Assembly: GCF_900105625.1 (NCBI RefSeq)
Contig: NZ_FNSD01000001.1
Location: 2,852,001-2,916,000, forward strand
Direction: 5' to 3'
From: Terriglobus roseus
Lineage (GTDB): Bacteria; Acidobacteriota; Terriglobia; Terriglobales; Acidobacteriaceae
Length of the DNA: 64,000 nucleotides
A program made the position numbers and the translations under genes. Shown one piece after another: positions 24,473-33,114 of this stretch; within the stretch, counting starts at the first letter, position 1, and every line of letters starts with the position of its first letter. The notes under the pieces were generated by a model. The model saw nothing but the letters and a program-made list of their open reading frames with translations. It was not told the DNA's origin and ran no database searches.

Positions 24473-25882
24473 TTAGTAAGTCTGCGAGTTGTAAAAGTCG
24501 CCGAAGATCTCCTGATCGGATGGGCGATCTTCCGCGATGGGACGGCTGACCCACGTGGTCTGCATGTAGTGCTTCAGAACCACGTTCTCGTTGGTGATGT
24601 TGCCACCCCAGATACCGCAGCCCATGCTCGACGTCATCGCCAGACCGTTGTTGAACGAGCCCGAGTTTGCGCGCGACTGCGGCTGCCGTACGGTAATGCG
24701 GCTGACCGGCGCCATGCGTGCCAGCTCGTCGATGTGTGCGTCGTTGAACGAGTAGATACCTACTGAGTGGCCGCGTCCGCCGACCTTGTAAATCTCGGTC
24801 ACCATATTCAGCGCATTCTCCCAGCCGTTGTACTTGAAGATCGCCAGCACCGACGAAAGCTTCTCGCTGCAGAAGGGAAACTCCTTGCCGATGTTGGTCT
24901 CCGGCACGATAAGGAAGCGCTTGCCTGCCGGGATCGAGAAGCCCGCCAGTTCCGCGATTACTCCCGCGCCGCGTGCGATGGTGGGCGCAGTGCGGTGGCG
25001 TTCGTCATCCCACATCACGGCCTGTAGCTTGACCTTCTCTTCCGGCGAGACGACGTAGCCACCTTCATCCTGCAGACATTGCAGCACGCGGTCATAGACC
25101 GTGGCCTCGACAACGAGGTTGCCGTCGGATGAGCAGCCGGAGCCATTGTCATGCGCCTTACTGATGCGAGTATTCCTCGCAGCCTCCTCGGGAATCGTCG
25201 TCTCATCGAAGACCATGGTGGCGTTCCCGGCTCCGACGCCATAAGCAGGCTTACCGGAACTGTAGGCCGCCTTCACCATCGCTGGACCGCCAGTTGCGAC
25301 GGTCATGTCGCAGGACGCCATGAGTTCGTTGGCGACGGGGATGCTCGGCTTCTCGATGACCTGGAAAACATCCTCCGGCACGCCCTCGCGCTTCAGGACT
25401 TCGCGCATGATGTTGACGGTTTCGATGGTGGTGTTTTTCGCTGCAGGATGCGGTGCAAAGATGGCGACGTTCTTCGCCTTGATGGTGAAGATGCCTGTCA
25501 CGATCTCGGTCAGCGCGGCGTTGGTCACTGGCACGAGCGCGGCGATGACACCGACGGGCTTGGCGTACTTGACGATGCCTTTTTCTGGAATCTCTTCGAT
25601 GATGCCCATGCTCTTCTGCCGGAGAACATCGCGCAGAACACCGACGACCTTGGTGCGTTTACCGGGGCGTGTTTCGCGGTCGCCCAGGCCGCTCTCGTCG
25701 ATGCTCTTGTTCGAGAGGCGTGTGAAGGTCGTCTCATTCGCGACGGCCCAGCCAAGCGCCTGGCACAGCCGGTCAACCTTTGCCTGGTCGTAGTCCTTGA
25801 TGGCGTCCAGCGCGACCTTCGCCCTAGTGACCATCTCTGCAATCTGTTCTTTCTGCTCTTCGGTAATTACCTTCGGTGCCAT
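24473..25882 (-). CDS. CoA-acylating aldehyde dehydrogenase (sulfoacetaldehyde/acetaldehyde dehydrogenase family)
   Basis: The 469-residue protein belongs to the acylating branch of the aldehyde dehydrogenases, which make an acyl-CoA from an aldehyde, CoA and NAD(P). The catalytic cysteine is in NGSGCSSDGNLV. The segments PVTNAALTEI, GVGAGNATMV and KAYSS-like KAAYSSGKPAY are typical of SauS/EutE-type enzymes. It resembles the sulfoacetaldehyde dehydrogenase SauS most by memory, but the partner genes for sulfoacetate (a CoA ligase) are not here. The ATG has AGGAGCAGG upstream. It follows the citryl-CoA-lyase-like gene by 29 bases on the same strand, so they form an operon. Confidence 0.85.
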   Translation of the reverse strand: MAPKVITEEQKEQIAEMVTRAKVALDAIKDYDQAKVDRLCQALGWAVANETTFTRLSNKSIDESGLGDRETRPGKRTKVVGVLRDVLRQKSMGIIEEIPEKGIVKYAKPVGVIAALVPVTNAALTEIVTGIFTIKAKNVAIFAPHPAAKNTTIETVNIMREVLKREGVPEDVFQVIEKPSIPVANELMASCDMTVATGGPAMVKAAYSSGKPAYGVGAGNATMVFDETTIPEEAARNTRISKAHDNGSGCSSDGNLVVEATVYDRVLQCLQDEGGYVVSPEEKVKLQAVMWDDERHRTAPTIARGAGVIAELAGFSIPAGKRFLIVPETNIGKEFPFCSEKLSSVLAIFKYNGWENALNMVTEIYKVGGRGHSVGIYSFNDAHIDELARMAPVSRITVRQPQSRANSGSFNNGLAMTSSMGCGIWGGNITNENVVLKHYMQTTWVSRPIAEDRPSDQEIFGDFYNSQTY

Positions 25883-25911
25883 TTCCTGCTCCTGACTGCG
25901 GTAGATCTTTG

Positions 25912-26682
25912 TTACGGCAATTCGCGTGGTGCGGGACCGTCGTAGGTGACCGGCACCTTGATGCGCATGGCCTTCTCCCGCCGAAGCTCTTCCGCCACTT
26001 CCGCGCTCAAGCCTGCGGTACGGCCGATGATGAAGATGAGGCGGCCCATCAAGGGCGGGAAGCCTAGATCGAAGAGGATGGCGGCGAGCACGCCGTCGAT
26101 GTTGATGGGAAGCGGCTTGACCTTGGCGGCAACGGCGGCTTCAAGTGCCAGCATGAACTTCACGCCGTCCCCGGAGAGGCCGTAGCTCTCCGCCATGCCA
26201 AACAGCACTGCCTTACGCGGATCGCTGGTGTGCTGGCGGTGCCCCATCCCCGCCACGCGAGCACCACGAGCGCGGTAGTTGTCGACGAGTTTCTCTGCGG
26301 CAACTTCGAGCGAGATGTCTTCGGACTTCGCAATGCCTACACCTTCGGCAATGACCTCCATGCACTCCATACCCGCGCCGCCGTGCTGATCGCCTATGGC
26401 GAGGATCCCTGCGGCGATGGCAGAGGAGACGGAGCCGCGATTGCCCGAGCAGGCGAGTCGCGCGGTTGCGGCGGAGGGAGACCCCGGGCCGTGGTCAGCG
26501 GACGAGATCAGGATGGCATCGAGCAACTTGCCCTCTTCCTTGCTGGGCATGCGGCCCGCGTGCAGCAGGAAGATGGTTTCTGCGAAGGTCGCCCTCTGCA
26601 TCAGGTCGCCAATGGCGTAGCCGCCGACCCAGATGTTCTTCTCGTCGTATGTCGTAATGCCTGTTCGCCAGGGCTCTGTCAT
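25912..26682 (-). CDS. Citryl-CoA lyase-like protein (short citrate synthase family)
   Basis: Read from ATG 26682 (GGAG five bases upstream) the protein has 256 residues, the size of stand-alone citryl-CoA lyases rather than ~430-residue citrate synthases. The three catalytic residues of the family are visible: His in GDQHGGAGME, His in VAGMGHRQHTSDPR, and Asp in LPINIDGVLAAIL. Family members split or form citryl-CoA (acetyl-CoA plus oxaloacetate) or relatives. No citryl-CoA synthetase lies nearby, so the substrate may differ. A GTG at 26721 would add 13 residues but has a poorer ribosome site. It is the first gene of a two-gene operon with the acylating dehydrogenase. Confidence 0.82.
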   Translation of the reverse strand: MTEPWRTGITTYDEKNIWVGGYAIGDLMQRATFAETIFLLHAGRMPSKEEGKLLDAILISSADHGPGSPSAATARLACSGNRGSVSSAIAAGILAIGDQHGGAGMECMEVIAEGVGIAKSEDISLEVAAEKLVDNYRARGARVAGMGHRQHTSDPRKAVLFGMAESYGLSGDGVKFMLALEAAVAAKVKPLPINIDGVLAAILFDLGFPPLMGRLIFIIGRTAGLSAEVAEELRREKAMRIKVPVTYDGPAPRELP

Positions 26683-26966
26683 GCGGTCTCCAACCTGTCT
26701 TGCACGTTCCGCGATTCCCACTTACCTGGCAGCCCGGACTGTGCGGCCGTAGAGCAGGTGACTAAGCGTAAAGCGAATCGACCAGGCACAAAAAACTTGA
26801 TGCCAAGGTTAGCAGCGCGATCTGCTCAACAGGCGGCTTCTACCGTGACGATACCGTTCCTCGCTTGCTGGAGATTTTGGGGTGGTGCTACGGTTGGTGG
26901 CACTCTGGGAGCCCTGCAGGTACGGCGGCTCTCGACTCAAAAGCGACCAGCAGAAACGACGGGATT

Positions 26967-28298
26967 TTGATCGTACAGAAGCCGACACACGCATCCCCCG
27001 CGGCCCCGGACAGCGCAGGCCGTAGTCACCCGCCCGCCCTGCTCTCGTGGTCGATTTGGGCCCTCGCTGCAACCTTTTATCTTTCTGGTTTCTACCAGCG
27101 CGTATCGCCCGCTGTTATGACGGACGAGCTGATGCGCACCTTCTCCATCGGTGCCGCAAGCCTTGGGAACCTGTCGGCTTTCTATTACTACTCGTACCTT
27201 GCAATGCAGATCCCCACGGGCATCCTGATCGATTCGTGGGGCGCACGCAAACTTCTCATCAGCGGTTCGATCGCTGCGGCGGTAGGGACCATGCTGTTTG
27301 CGTCTACGGATAACTTTGCGCTGGCATGCCTTGGCCGGCTGATCATTGGTGCGGCGTCTGCGGTGGGTTGGGTCACACTGCTGACGCTGGCGACGCACTG
27401 GTTTCCGGCAAAGCGTTTCGCCATGCTGTCCGGCCTGGGCCTGCTCTTCGGCAACCTGGGTGCGCTGTTCGCGCAGGTGCCGCTACGCCTGGCCATTCAG
27501 AGCTTCGGGTGGCGGCCGGTGGTCTTCGTCTCTGCCATCGTAGTGCTCAGCATTGGCTTGCTCGCCTTCTTCTTCGTGAAGAACGATCCGGTCGATGTGG
27601 GCTTCGCGACGTATGCACCCGCTGATGTTCATCGGGGAGACTCGTCCTTCGTGGAACGGCTGAAGGGCTTTGGGCGCATCTTCGGTTTTCGCAATACGTG
27701 GCTCATCTTTCTGGCGCAGGGCGGCATCGTCGGTTCGATCCTGTCCTTCACCGGTCTCTGGGGCTCGCCTTATCTCCGCTCCCGATTCGGTCTGCAACAG
27801 ACCGTGGCCGCAGAAGTTTGCTCCGTCATGATCGTCTGCTGGGCCGTGGCCAGCCCGCTGTGTGGCGCACTGTCCGATCGCATTGGTCGCCGCAAGCCGA
27901 TCTATGTTGCCGGCGTTGCGACCGCGTTACTCGGCTGGATCGCCATGTTCTACACACCAAACCTGCCGCTTGCCGGCTTCATCGCCATCGCGGCAGTGAC
28001 CAGCGTCGCCAGCGGCTCGGTGGTCATCGGGTTCGCTTACGCCAAAGAATCAGTGCCGCCACAGTACCTTGGCTCCATCTCGGGAACGGTGAACATCGGC
28101 AATATGATCGGGCCGACACTGCTGACGCCTGCAATCGGCGCGGTACTGGATCGCCACTGGACGGGCCAGCTGATCAAAGGTGCGCACGTCTACGGCGTGC
28201 ATGCGTACGAGCTCGCCTTCCTGTTGATGATTGGATGGCTCACACTCTCCACGATCCTTCTGAGCCTGACGCGGGAGACCGGCTGCGAGCAGTGCTAG
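26967..28298 (+). CDS. Major facilitator superfamily transporter
   Basis: About 443 residues with twelve hydrophobic segments, and a conserved MFS loop GALSDRIGRRKPIY between segments 8 and 9 (motif A repeat). The first half has VMTDELMRTFSIGAASLGNLSAFYYYSY, as in anion:cation symporters for organic acids. It likely imports the substrate handled by the neighbouring enzymes. The N-terminus is uncertain: no ATG occurs before the first membrane segment; TTG 26967 is my choice, and TTG 26865 is longer but encodes a stretch that does not look like protein. It is divergent from the citryl-CoA-lyase-like gene and converges on the ThDP enzyme gene. Confidence 0.8.
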   Translation: MIVQKPTHASPAAPDSAGRSHPPALLSWSIWALAATFYLSGFYQRVSPAVMTDELMRTFSIGAASLGNLSAFYYYSYLAMQIPTGILIDSWGARKLLISGSIAAAVGTMLFASTDNFALACLGRLIIGAASAVGWVTLLTLATHWFPAKRFAMLSGLGLLFGNLGALFAQVPLRLAIQSFGWRPVVFVSAIVVLSIGLLAFFFVKNDPVDVGFATYAPADVHRGDSSFVERLKGFGRIFGFRNTWLIFLAQGGIVGSILSFTGLWGSPYLRSRFGLQQTVAAEVCSVMIVCWAVASPLCGALSDRIGRRKPIYVAGVATALLGWIAMFYTPNLPLAGFIAIAAVTSVASGSVVIGFAYAKESVPPQYLGSISGTVNIGNMIGPTLLTPAIGAVLDRHWTGQLIKGAHVYGVHAYELAFLLMIGWLTLSTILLSLTRETGCEQC

Positions 28299-28321
28299 AC
28301 GGCCCCTGATAACAATGGAAA

Positions 28322-28354
28322 TTAATCAGCGGGGGGGGATACCCCTCCGCCGAT
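28322..28354. terminator. Imperfect G/C-rich hairpin between convergent genes
   Basis: AATCAGCGG with eight Gs and, after ATA, CCCCTCCGCCGATT can fold into a stem with one or two mismatches. The gap between the MFS and ThDP enzyme stops is only 83 bases. On the minus strand AATTTCC follows, so termination is plausible but not strong. Confidence 0.4.
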
Positions 28355-28381
28355 TTGTTGCTGTTTGTAAATCACTGCGAG

Positions 28382-30187
28382 TTACTGACCGTTGCGGTAG
28401 ATGTCATTGATATTCCAATGTCCGGGCGTCGGTGTGGGTGCATTTTCCATTGGCACCTGGATGACGGTGGGCATGCCGGAGGCAATTGCTTCTTCCAGCG
28501 CTGGCCCTAACTCCGCTGCAGATTTAATCGCGACACCCCGGGCACCGTAGGCACGAGCAATGGCGGCGTAATCGACGTGATACGTCTCACCGTTGCACTC
28601 GAACAGGCAGCCGAAGCTCCAACCGTAGTGCATCTTCTCAAGTCCTGCGATGGTACCGAAGGCGGAGTTATCCATGACCAGCCAGATGCAGGCGAGGCCG
28701 GCTTCCATGGCCGTTGCAACGATGCCCGGATTGCTGCTGAAGGCGCCGTCACCGATCAGCGCAAGTGCTACGCGGTTCGGCTGCGCAAACTTTACGCCGA
28801 GGACCGCTGCCGGTCCGAAGCCCATGGTTGCCAGGCCGCTTGGCGTGATGAACGTTCCCGGGACAGGGAAGTCAAACTGTTGCGCGACACCGTTCTTGTT
28901 CCAGCCCACGTCCGTGACGATGAAGCCATCTTCGGGGACAGCCTTGCGTAGCTCTGCGAGGATCCGCTCCGGTCGCAACGGAAACTGGTTAGATGTCCAT
29001 TCATCCGCCCACAGGTCACTGAACTCCTTACGTGCCTTCGCGATGCGCTCGCGCATGCCGGGCCGCTCAACGTGCTTGCGACCCTGCGCGGCGCGCGCCA
29101 GCTCAGCTAGCGCAACCTTCGCATCGGCAATGACGCCGAGCTCCGTCTGGTAGTTCCGTCCGATCTCGGGAATGTCGATATCGATGTGAATCAGGCGTGG
29201 GCTGTCGAAGGTAAATTCAGGCTCCCACGAGCTTGAGTTCGCTTCGGCAAGCCGTGTGCCGACGGCGAGAATCAGGTCGGCCTCGCGGCACATCTCGTTG
29301 GAGACGGGGATGCCCCAGAAACCGGTCTGCCCCATCAGCAAAGGGTGTTTCTCGGGCATGCAGGCCTTGCCCATCAGCGTATGCGCCACGGGAAGCTCCA
29401 GAGCCTCGGCAAGCGCCTGCAGCTCTTTTGTCGCCTTGGATGAGATGACGCCGCCGCCGGCATAGAGCACGGGGCGCTCTGCCGTTGCGAGTGCATCGAG
29501 GATGTACTCGACAGAGTCCGGATCGATCGCCTGCTTGCTCAGGCGTGGTGGCGTCTTGGAGAAGGAGCCTTCCTTCAGATCCGCAGAGAAGATATCCATC
29601 GGCACGTCAACCAGCACGGGGCCAGGGCGACCGGACTGCGCAAGGTAGAAGGCACGCTCCACCGCGCGTGGCAGATCTTCCACGCGATCGACGCGATAGA
29701 CGCGTTTGCAGAAAGGCCGGTAGATCTGGCTTTGATCAGCGTCCGCATGAAGATTCACTTCCTGGTGCGGATGACGGCCGTAGTAGTAAGACGGCACGTC
29801 GCCCGCGATGACGACCATCGGCACGGAGTCCAGTGCGGCATTCGCAACGCCGGTGGCGGCATTTGTAAGTCCTGGTCCAAGGTGGCTGAGGACGACACCC
29901 ACCTTGCCAGAGGCGCGCGCGTAACCGTCTGCCGCGTGTGCCGCCGTCTGCTCGTGGCGCGTGGTAATGAACTTCACTTTCGGATTTTTTCCCAGCGCAT
30001 CCAGAACTGCGATCACCGTATGTCCGCAGAGTCCGAAGACTACCTCCACACCAAGTAACTCGAGGTAATCGACCAGCTGATAGGCGGCAATGCGGTAACC
30101 CTCTTTCGGAGCAGGTGGAACCTTAGTCAAAACATGGCCGTATGGCTTTGCGGGAGCGATCGGGGCGTCGGTAATCGTGGGGATCAT
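28382..30187 (-). CDS. Thiamine-diphosphate-dependent enzyme (acetolactate synthase-like)
   Basis: The 601-residue protein has the three-domain plan of the acetolactate synthase/decarboxylase family: an N-terminal PYR domain with the cofactor-activating Glu in TTRHEQTAAHAADGYAR, a middle domain (VEYILDALATAERPVLYAGGG), and a C-terminal PP domain with the GDG motif GDGAFSSNPG and NSAFGTI. It should act on a 2-oxo acid by decarboxylation or carboligation. It is not obviously IlvB, glyoxylate carboligase or Xsc, so the substrate is open. Its position next to an aldehyde-to-acyl-CoA enzyme suggests that it supplies an aldehyde. The ATG at 30187 is 122 bases from the divergent regulator gene. Confidence 0.85.
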   Translation of the reverse strand: MIPTITDAPIAPAKPYGHVLTKVPPAPKEGYRIAAYQLVDYLELLGVEVVFGLCGHTVIAVLDALGKNPKVKFITTRHEQTAAHAADGYARASGKVGVVLSHLGPGLTNAATGVANAALDSVPMVVIAGDVPSYYYGRHPHQEVNLHADADQSQIYRPFCKRVYRVDRVEDLPRAVERAFYLAQSGRPGPVLVDVPMDIFSADLKEGSFSKTPPRLSKQAIDPDSVEYILDALATAERPVLYAGGGVISSKATKELQALAEALELPVAHTLMGKACMPEKHPLLMGQTGFWGIPVSNEMCREADLILAVGTRLAEANSSSWEPEFTFDSPRLIHIDIDIPEIGRNYQTELGVIADAKVALAELARAAQGRKHVERPGMRERIAKARKEFSDLWADEWTSNQFPLRPERILAELRKAVPEDGFIVTDVGWNKNGVAQQFDFPVPGTFITPSGLATMGFGPAAVLGVKFAQPNRVALALIGDGAFSSNPGIVATAMEAGLACIWLVMDNSAFGTIAGLEKMHYGWSFGCLFECNGETYHVDYAAIARAYGARGVAIKSAAELGPALEEAIASGMPTVIQVPMENAPTPTPGHWNINDIYRNGQ

Positions 30188-30265
30188 AGCGTGATGATTC
30201 TAAGGTCGTGGCTATGCCGTAACAACGGTGTAACGGTGGTGGCACGTTCCGAAGCGTAGTTCCTC

Positions 30266-30303
30266 TTGACGACAGGCGCAGACTGGATAACTTCCATTAC
30301 TAT
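30266..30303 (+). promoter_or_regulatory. Possible promoter(s) of the winged-helix/TPR gene
   Basis: TTGACG at 30266-30271 with TAACTT at 30288-30293 (16-base spacer) is one candidate. TACTAT at 30298-30303 ends six bases before the GTG start at 30310, the spacing expected for a leaderless transcript, and there is no ribosome site in between. Either could be used; neither is strong alone. Confidence 0.35.
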
Positions 30304-30309
30304 TGTGCG

Positions 30310-32055
30310 GTGCCAGCCAAGACCCAAGCCGTGAGAGACAAATCCCCCTTCGATGACGTGGTGCGAAACCAGCTCCAGAAGATCATTGGTAGTAAGTCCT
30401 TTCGCCAGGGTGACCGGCTGCAGCGCTTCCTTGGGTTCATCGTGGACGAGTCCCTGGCCGGCCGAGGCGATCAGCTGAAGGAATACCCCATCGGGGTGGA
30501 TGTTTTTGGCAAGAGCGACAGTTTTGACCCGCGGATGGATCCCATCGTGCGCGTGCAGGCACGGCGTCTTCGCATCCGTCTTCAAACGTATTACCGCGAA
30601 GAAGGTCATGCCGACGAGCTGGTCATCGAAATGCCAAAGGGCGGTTACGCGCCCACGTTCCGCCAGGTTGATCCCTCGCCAGTCAAGCATTCGCATCCGC
30701 CCGCACTGGTGAGCCGCAACACCGTCGCGATCCGCGCCTTTGAAGACTGCAGCCCGAACGGGACTGAGGGAGCGTTCTGTCGCGGCCTTGCCAGCGAGAT
30801 CGTGCACGCTCTCTCAAAGATGGATTCCATCGTCGTCATGGATGGTTCCTCGGCGCGTGCTGAGAGCGTTGAGGATGCAGCCGTTCTGATCGGCGGCACG
30901 GTGCGCACGGCACAGGGGATGATGCGCATCACCATGCAGATGACCGACACCATGCGTGGCAGCATCCTCTGGTCGGAGTCGATTGATCGGCGCTACGACG
31001 ACGTTTTTGCTCTTCAGGAAGAAGTGGCCACGACCATCATTCGGGCAGTGATGCCGCAGCTTGTAGGCGCCCCGGCAGGCACGCGATCGAAGGTGGGCAA
31101 TCTTGCCGCGAACAACATGTACCTGCAGGGCATCTACCAATTTAACCAGCGCACGGAGAGCGGTCTGCGTAAGGCCATGGAGTACTTCGGCAAGGCGGCG
31201 GAGGAGGATCCGGGCTTTGCCAAGGCCTACGCGGGCATGTCCGACGCGCAACTACTAATGGCCAACTACGGCGTCGCCGCGCCTACCGAAGTGTGGACCA
31301 AGACGGCCGCAAATGCTTCGCACGCCGTGCTGCTTGACGACGAGTCCAGTGAAGCCCATACCTCCCTCGCGCACATCAAGGCTATTCAGGATTGGGACTG
31401 GGTTGGCTCGGAGAAAGAATTCCGGAAGGCAATTCGTCTCGATCCGCGAAACCCGGTTGCACACCACTGGTTTGCTATTTCCTGCCTGGTTACGCTTGGC
31501 CGGCTGGATGAAGCGTTGCAGGAGATGATGATTGCGCAGAGTCTTGATCCGGTGTCGTCGATCATCTCGCGAGACGTGGCGCAGATTTTTCATTTTCGCC
31601 GCGAATACGACCGCGCTCTGGAGCAGTGCGATCACACCATCGAACAGAACCCGCATTTCTCCGCGGCATACTGGACACTGGGTCTGGTGCAGGAGCAACG
31701 CGGCGAACTCGAAGAAGCAATCGCCGCCTTCCAGCGCGCGATTGAACTCTCTCCGCCGAGTCCTCGTATCGTCGGTGCGCTGGCGCGGACGTACGCAATC
31801 CTGGGCCGCAGGCAGGACGCGTTGCGCCTGCTGAATGACCTGAATGAGTTGTCGAAAAAGCGTTATATCTCGCCCTTCGAACTTGCCCTGATCTACTTCT
31901 CACTGGGCCGGATGGATGAAGGGTTTGAGCGGCTCGAACTGGCCTTCCAGCATCGCTGCTTCGAGTTGATCACGCTGCGCATCGACCCGCGTTTCGATGA
32001 CGTACGCGATGATCCACGGTTTCAGGCCCTGTATGCACAGCTCGGCTTATCGTGA
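30310..32055 (+). CDS. Putative DNA-binding regulator with TolB-like and TPR domains
   Basis: The 581-residue protein reads as three parts. Residues ~15-115 are a domain shared by many TPR proteins of soil bacteria (RLQRFLGFIVDESLAGRGDQ, IGVDVFGKSDSFDPRMDP, VRVQARRLRIRLQTYY), thought to bind DNA. Residues ~135-255 resemble the TolB N-terminal-like domain next to adenylate cyclase homologues (VAIRAFEDCSPNG, ILWSESIDRRYDDVFALQEEVA). From ~265 on, TPR helices follow to the end (AYWTLGLVQEQRGELEEAIAAFQRAIEL). No membrane segment is evident. The start is GTG 30310, possibly leaderless. Its last nine bases overlap the convergent ThuA gene. It may regulate the divergent ThDP gene; this is inference. 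Confidence 0.72.
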   Translation: MPAKTQAVRDKSPFDDVVRNQLQKIIGSKSFRQGDRLQRFLGFIVDESLAGRGDQLKEYPIGVDVFGKSDSFDPRMDPIVRVQARRLRIRLQTYYREEGHADELVIEMPKGGYAPTFRQVDPSPVKHSHPPALVSRNTVAIRAFEDCSPNGTEGAFCRGLASEIVHALSKMDSIVVMDGSSARAESVEDAAVLIGGTVRTAQGMMRITMQMTDTMRGSILWSESIDRRYDDVFALQEEVATTIIRAVMPQLVGAPAGTRSKVGNLAANNMYLQGIYQFNQRTESGLRKAMEYFGKAAEEDPGFAKAYAGMSDAQLLMANYGVAAPTEVWTKTAANASHAVLLDDESSEAHTSLAHIKAIQDWDWVGSEKEFRKAIRLDPRNPVAHHWFAISCLVTLGRLDEALQEMMIAQSLDPVSSIISRDVAQIFHFRREYDRALEQCDHTIEQNPHFSAAYWTLGLVQEQRGELEEAIAAFQRAIELSPPSPRIVGALARTYAILGRRQDALRLLNDLNELSKKRYISPFELALIYFSLGRMDEGFERLELAFQHRCFELITLRIDPRFDDVRDDPRFQALYAQLGLS

Positions 32056-33009
32056 GGTTCCGGCTGCTGCGGGGAATGGTCGCGGTGTGATCTCAGCGTC
32101 CGTAAGATGCAGCGCCCAGCGTAGCGCCTCAAAGTACATCTGCTGAATTGCACGGTCATCCCATGTGCTGGGATCGTGCCCCAAAGCTGAGTAATAAACG
32201 CGACCTTTGCCATAGGTCTTCGCCCATGCAAGCGGAAAATCCGCATCCTTGTGATGCACCAACGGCATCGTCATATCCAGCTTCGATACATCAAGACGCA
32301 GCAGAACATGCACATTGGATCGTGAAAAATCCTTGATCTGGTAGTACTCGTCGATGTGATGGAAGGTGGACGGCAGATTCGTCATGCCGGGGAACTTCGG
32401 ATCTTCCACGAGCACCGGCGCGTCCGTGATCCCCCACGGGTGCTCGTCGAATCGGCCGCCCAGCATCTGGCCGAACTCTGGCCATGAGAAGAAAGCAGTC
32501 GCACCCGCGTGCGCAGCAACAAAGCCTTTGCCGTCCTCATGCACGAAGGCCAGCAGATCCCGCCTCTGCGAAGCGGTCAGATCGATCTCGCGCACGCCAA
32601 AAAAGAAGATGGCGTCGAAGTCATTCAGGTTCTTTGAGTACAGCAGGGGCTGCCCGTCGCTCCCCGTGACCTCCCCTTTTGTAATCATGTGTGAGTCGGT
32701 GCGGATGAAGGTGTCGTAGGCGCCGGTCTCGTATCCAAGGCGTTCGATGGTCGCGACCGCATGGGAAACCGAGTCATGCTGATAGCCATTGCTGATATCG
32801 ATCCACGCCAACACCCGCTTGCGATGCGGCTCTGCATTGTTGTGATAGCTCTCATCGCCAACGCTGGCGGAGTTCTTACCCGGGCCCTGGCGGATGCCGT
32901 TCTGACTCAAGCCGAGATCGGCCGTACCCTGGCGGCCCGACGGAGATTGTTGTGCCAACGACGTGCATGGCCAGCAGCATGCGAGAAGGAACAGCGCGAG
33001 CGACTTCAC
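32047..33009 (-). CDS. Secreted ThuA-like protein (second copy)
   Basis: Read from GTG 33009 (GCGAGG six bases upstream) the protein has 320 residues. The signal peptide (VKSLALFLLACCWPCTSLAQQ) contains cysteines, but no convincing lipobox. The ThuA domain shares landmarks with the copy at 21158: KRVLAWIDISNGYQHDSVSHA, DAIFFFGVREIDLTASQRRDL, GKGFVAAHAGATAF, PEFGQMLGGRFDEHPWG and a C-terminal YGKGRVYYSALGH. An HDSVSHA segment and acidic residues could form an active site, but the catalytic chemistry of secreted ThuA proteins is not established. The longer reading to 33111 contains no plausible start. It overlaps the TPR gene tail to tail. Confidence 0.82.
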   Translation of the reverse strand: MKSLALFLLACCWPCTSLAQQSPSGRQGTADLGLSQNGIRQGPGKNSASVGDESYHNNAEPHRKRVLAWIDISNGYQHDSVSHAVATIERLGYETGAYDTFIRTDSHMITKGEVTGSDGQPLLYSKNLNDFDAIFFFGVREIDLTASQRRDLLAFVHEDGKGFVAAHAGATAFFSWPEFGQMLGGRFDEHPWGITDAPVLVEDPKFPGMTNLPSTFHHIDEYYQIKDFSRSNVHVLLRLDVSKLDMTMPLVHHKDADFPLAWAKTYGKGRVYYSALGHDPSTWDDRAIQQMYFEALRWALHLTDAEITPRPFPAAAGTSR

Positions 33010-33114
33010 GAGAAACCTCGCAGGAATGCTAGCGGGTGATGCGTGCCGGGCGCACGTGATTCGAGCGTGAAAACGGTATTGATACCGTCGAGCCCGGAAG
33101 CCTTTACCCAACGC

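Noticed and set aside
24473-25882. Assignment of the acylating dehydrogenase as a bona fide sulfoacetate pathway gene (sauS).
   Set aside because: The sulfoacetate-CoA ligase and regulator partners are missing, so only the family was kept.
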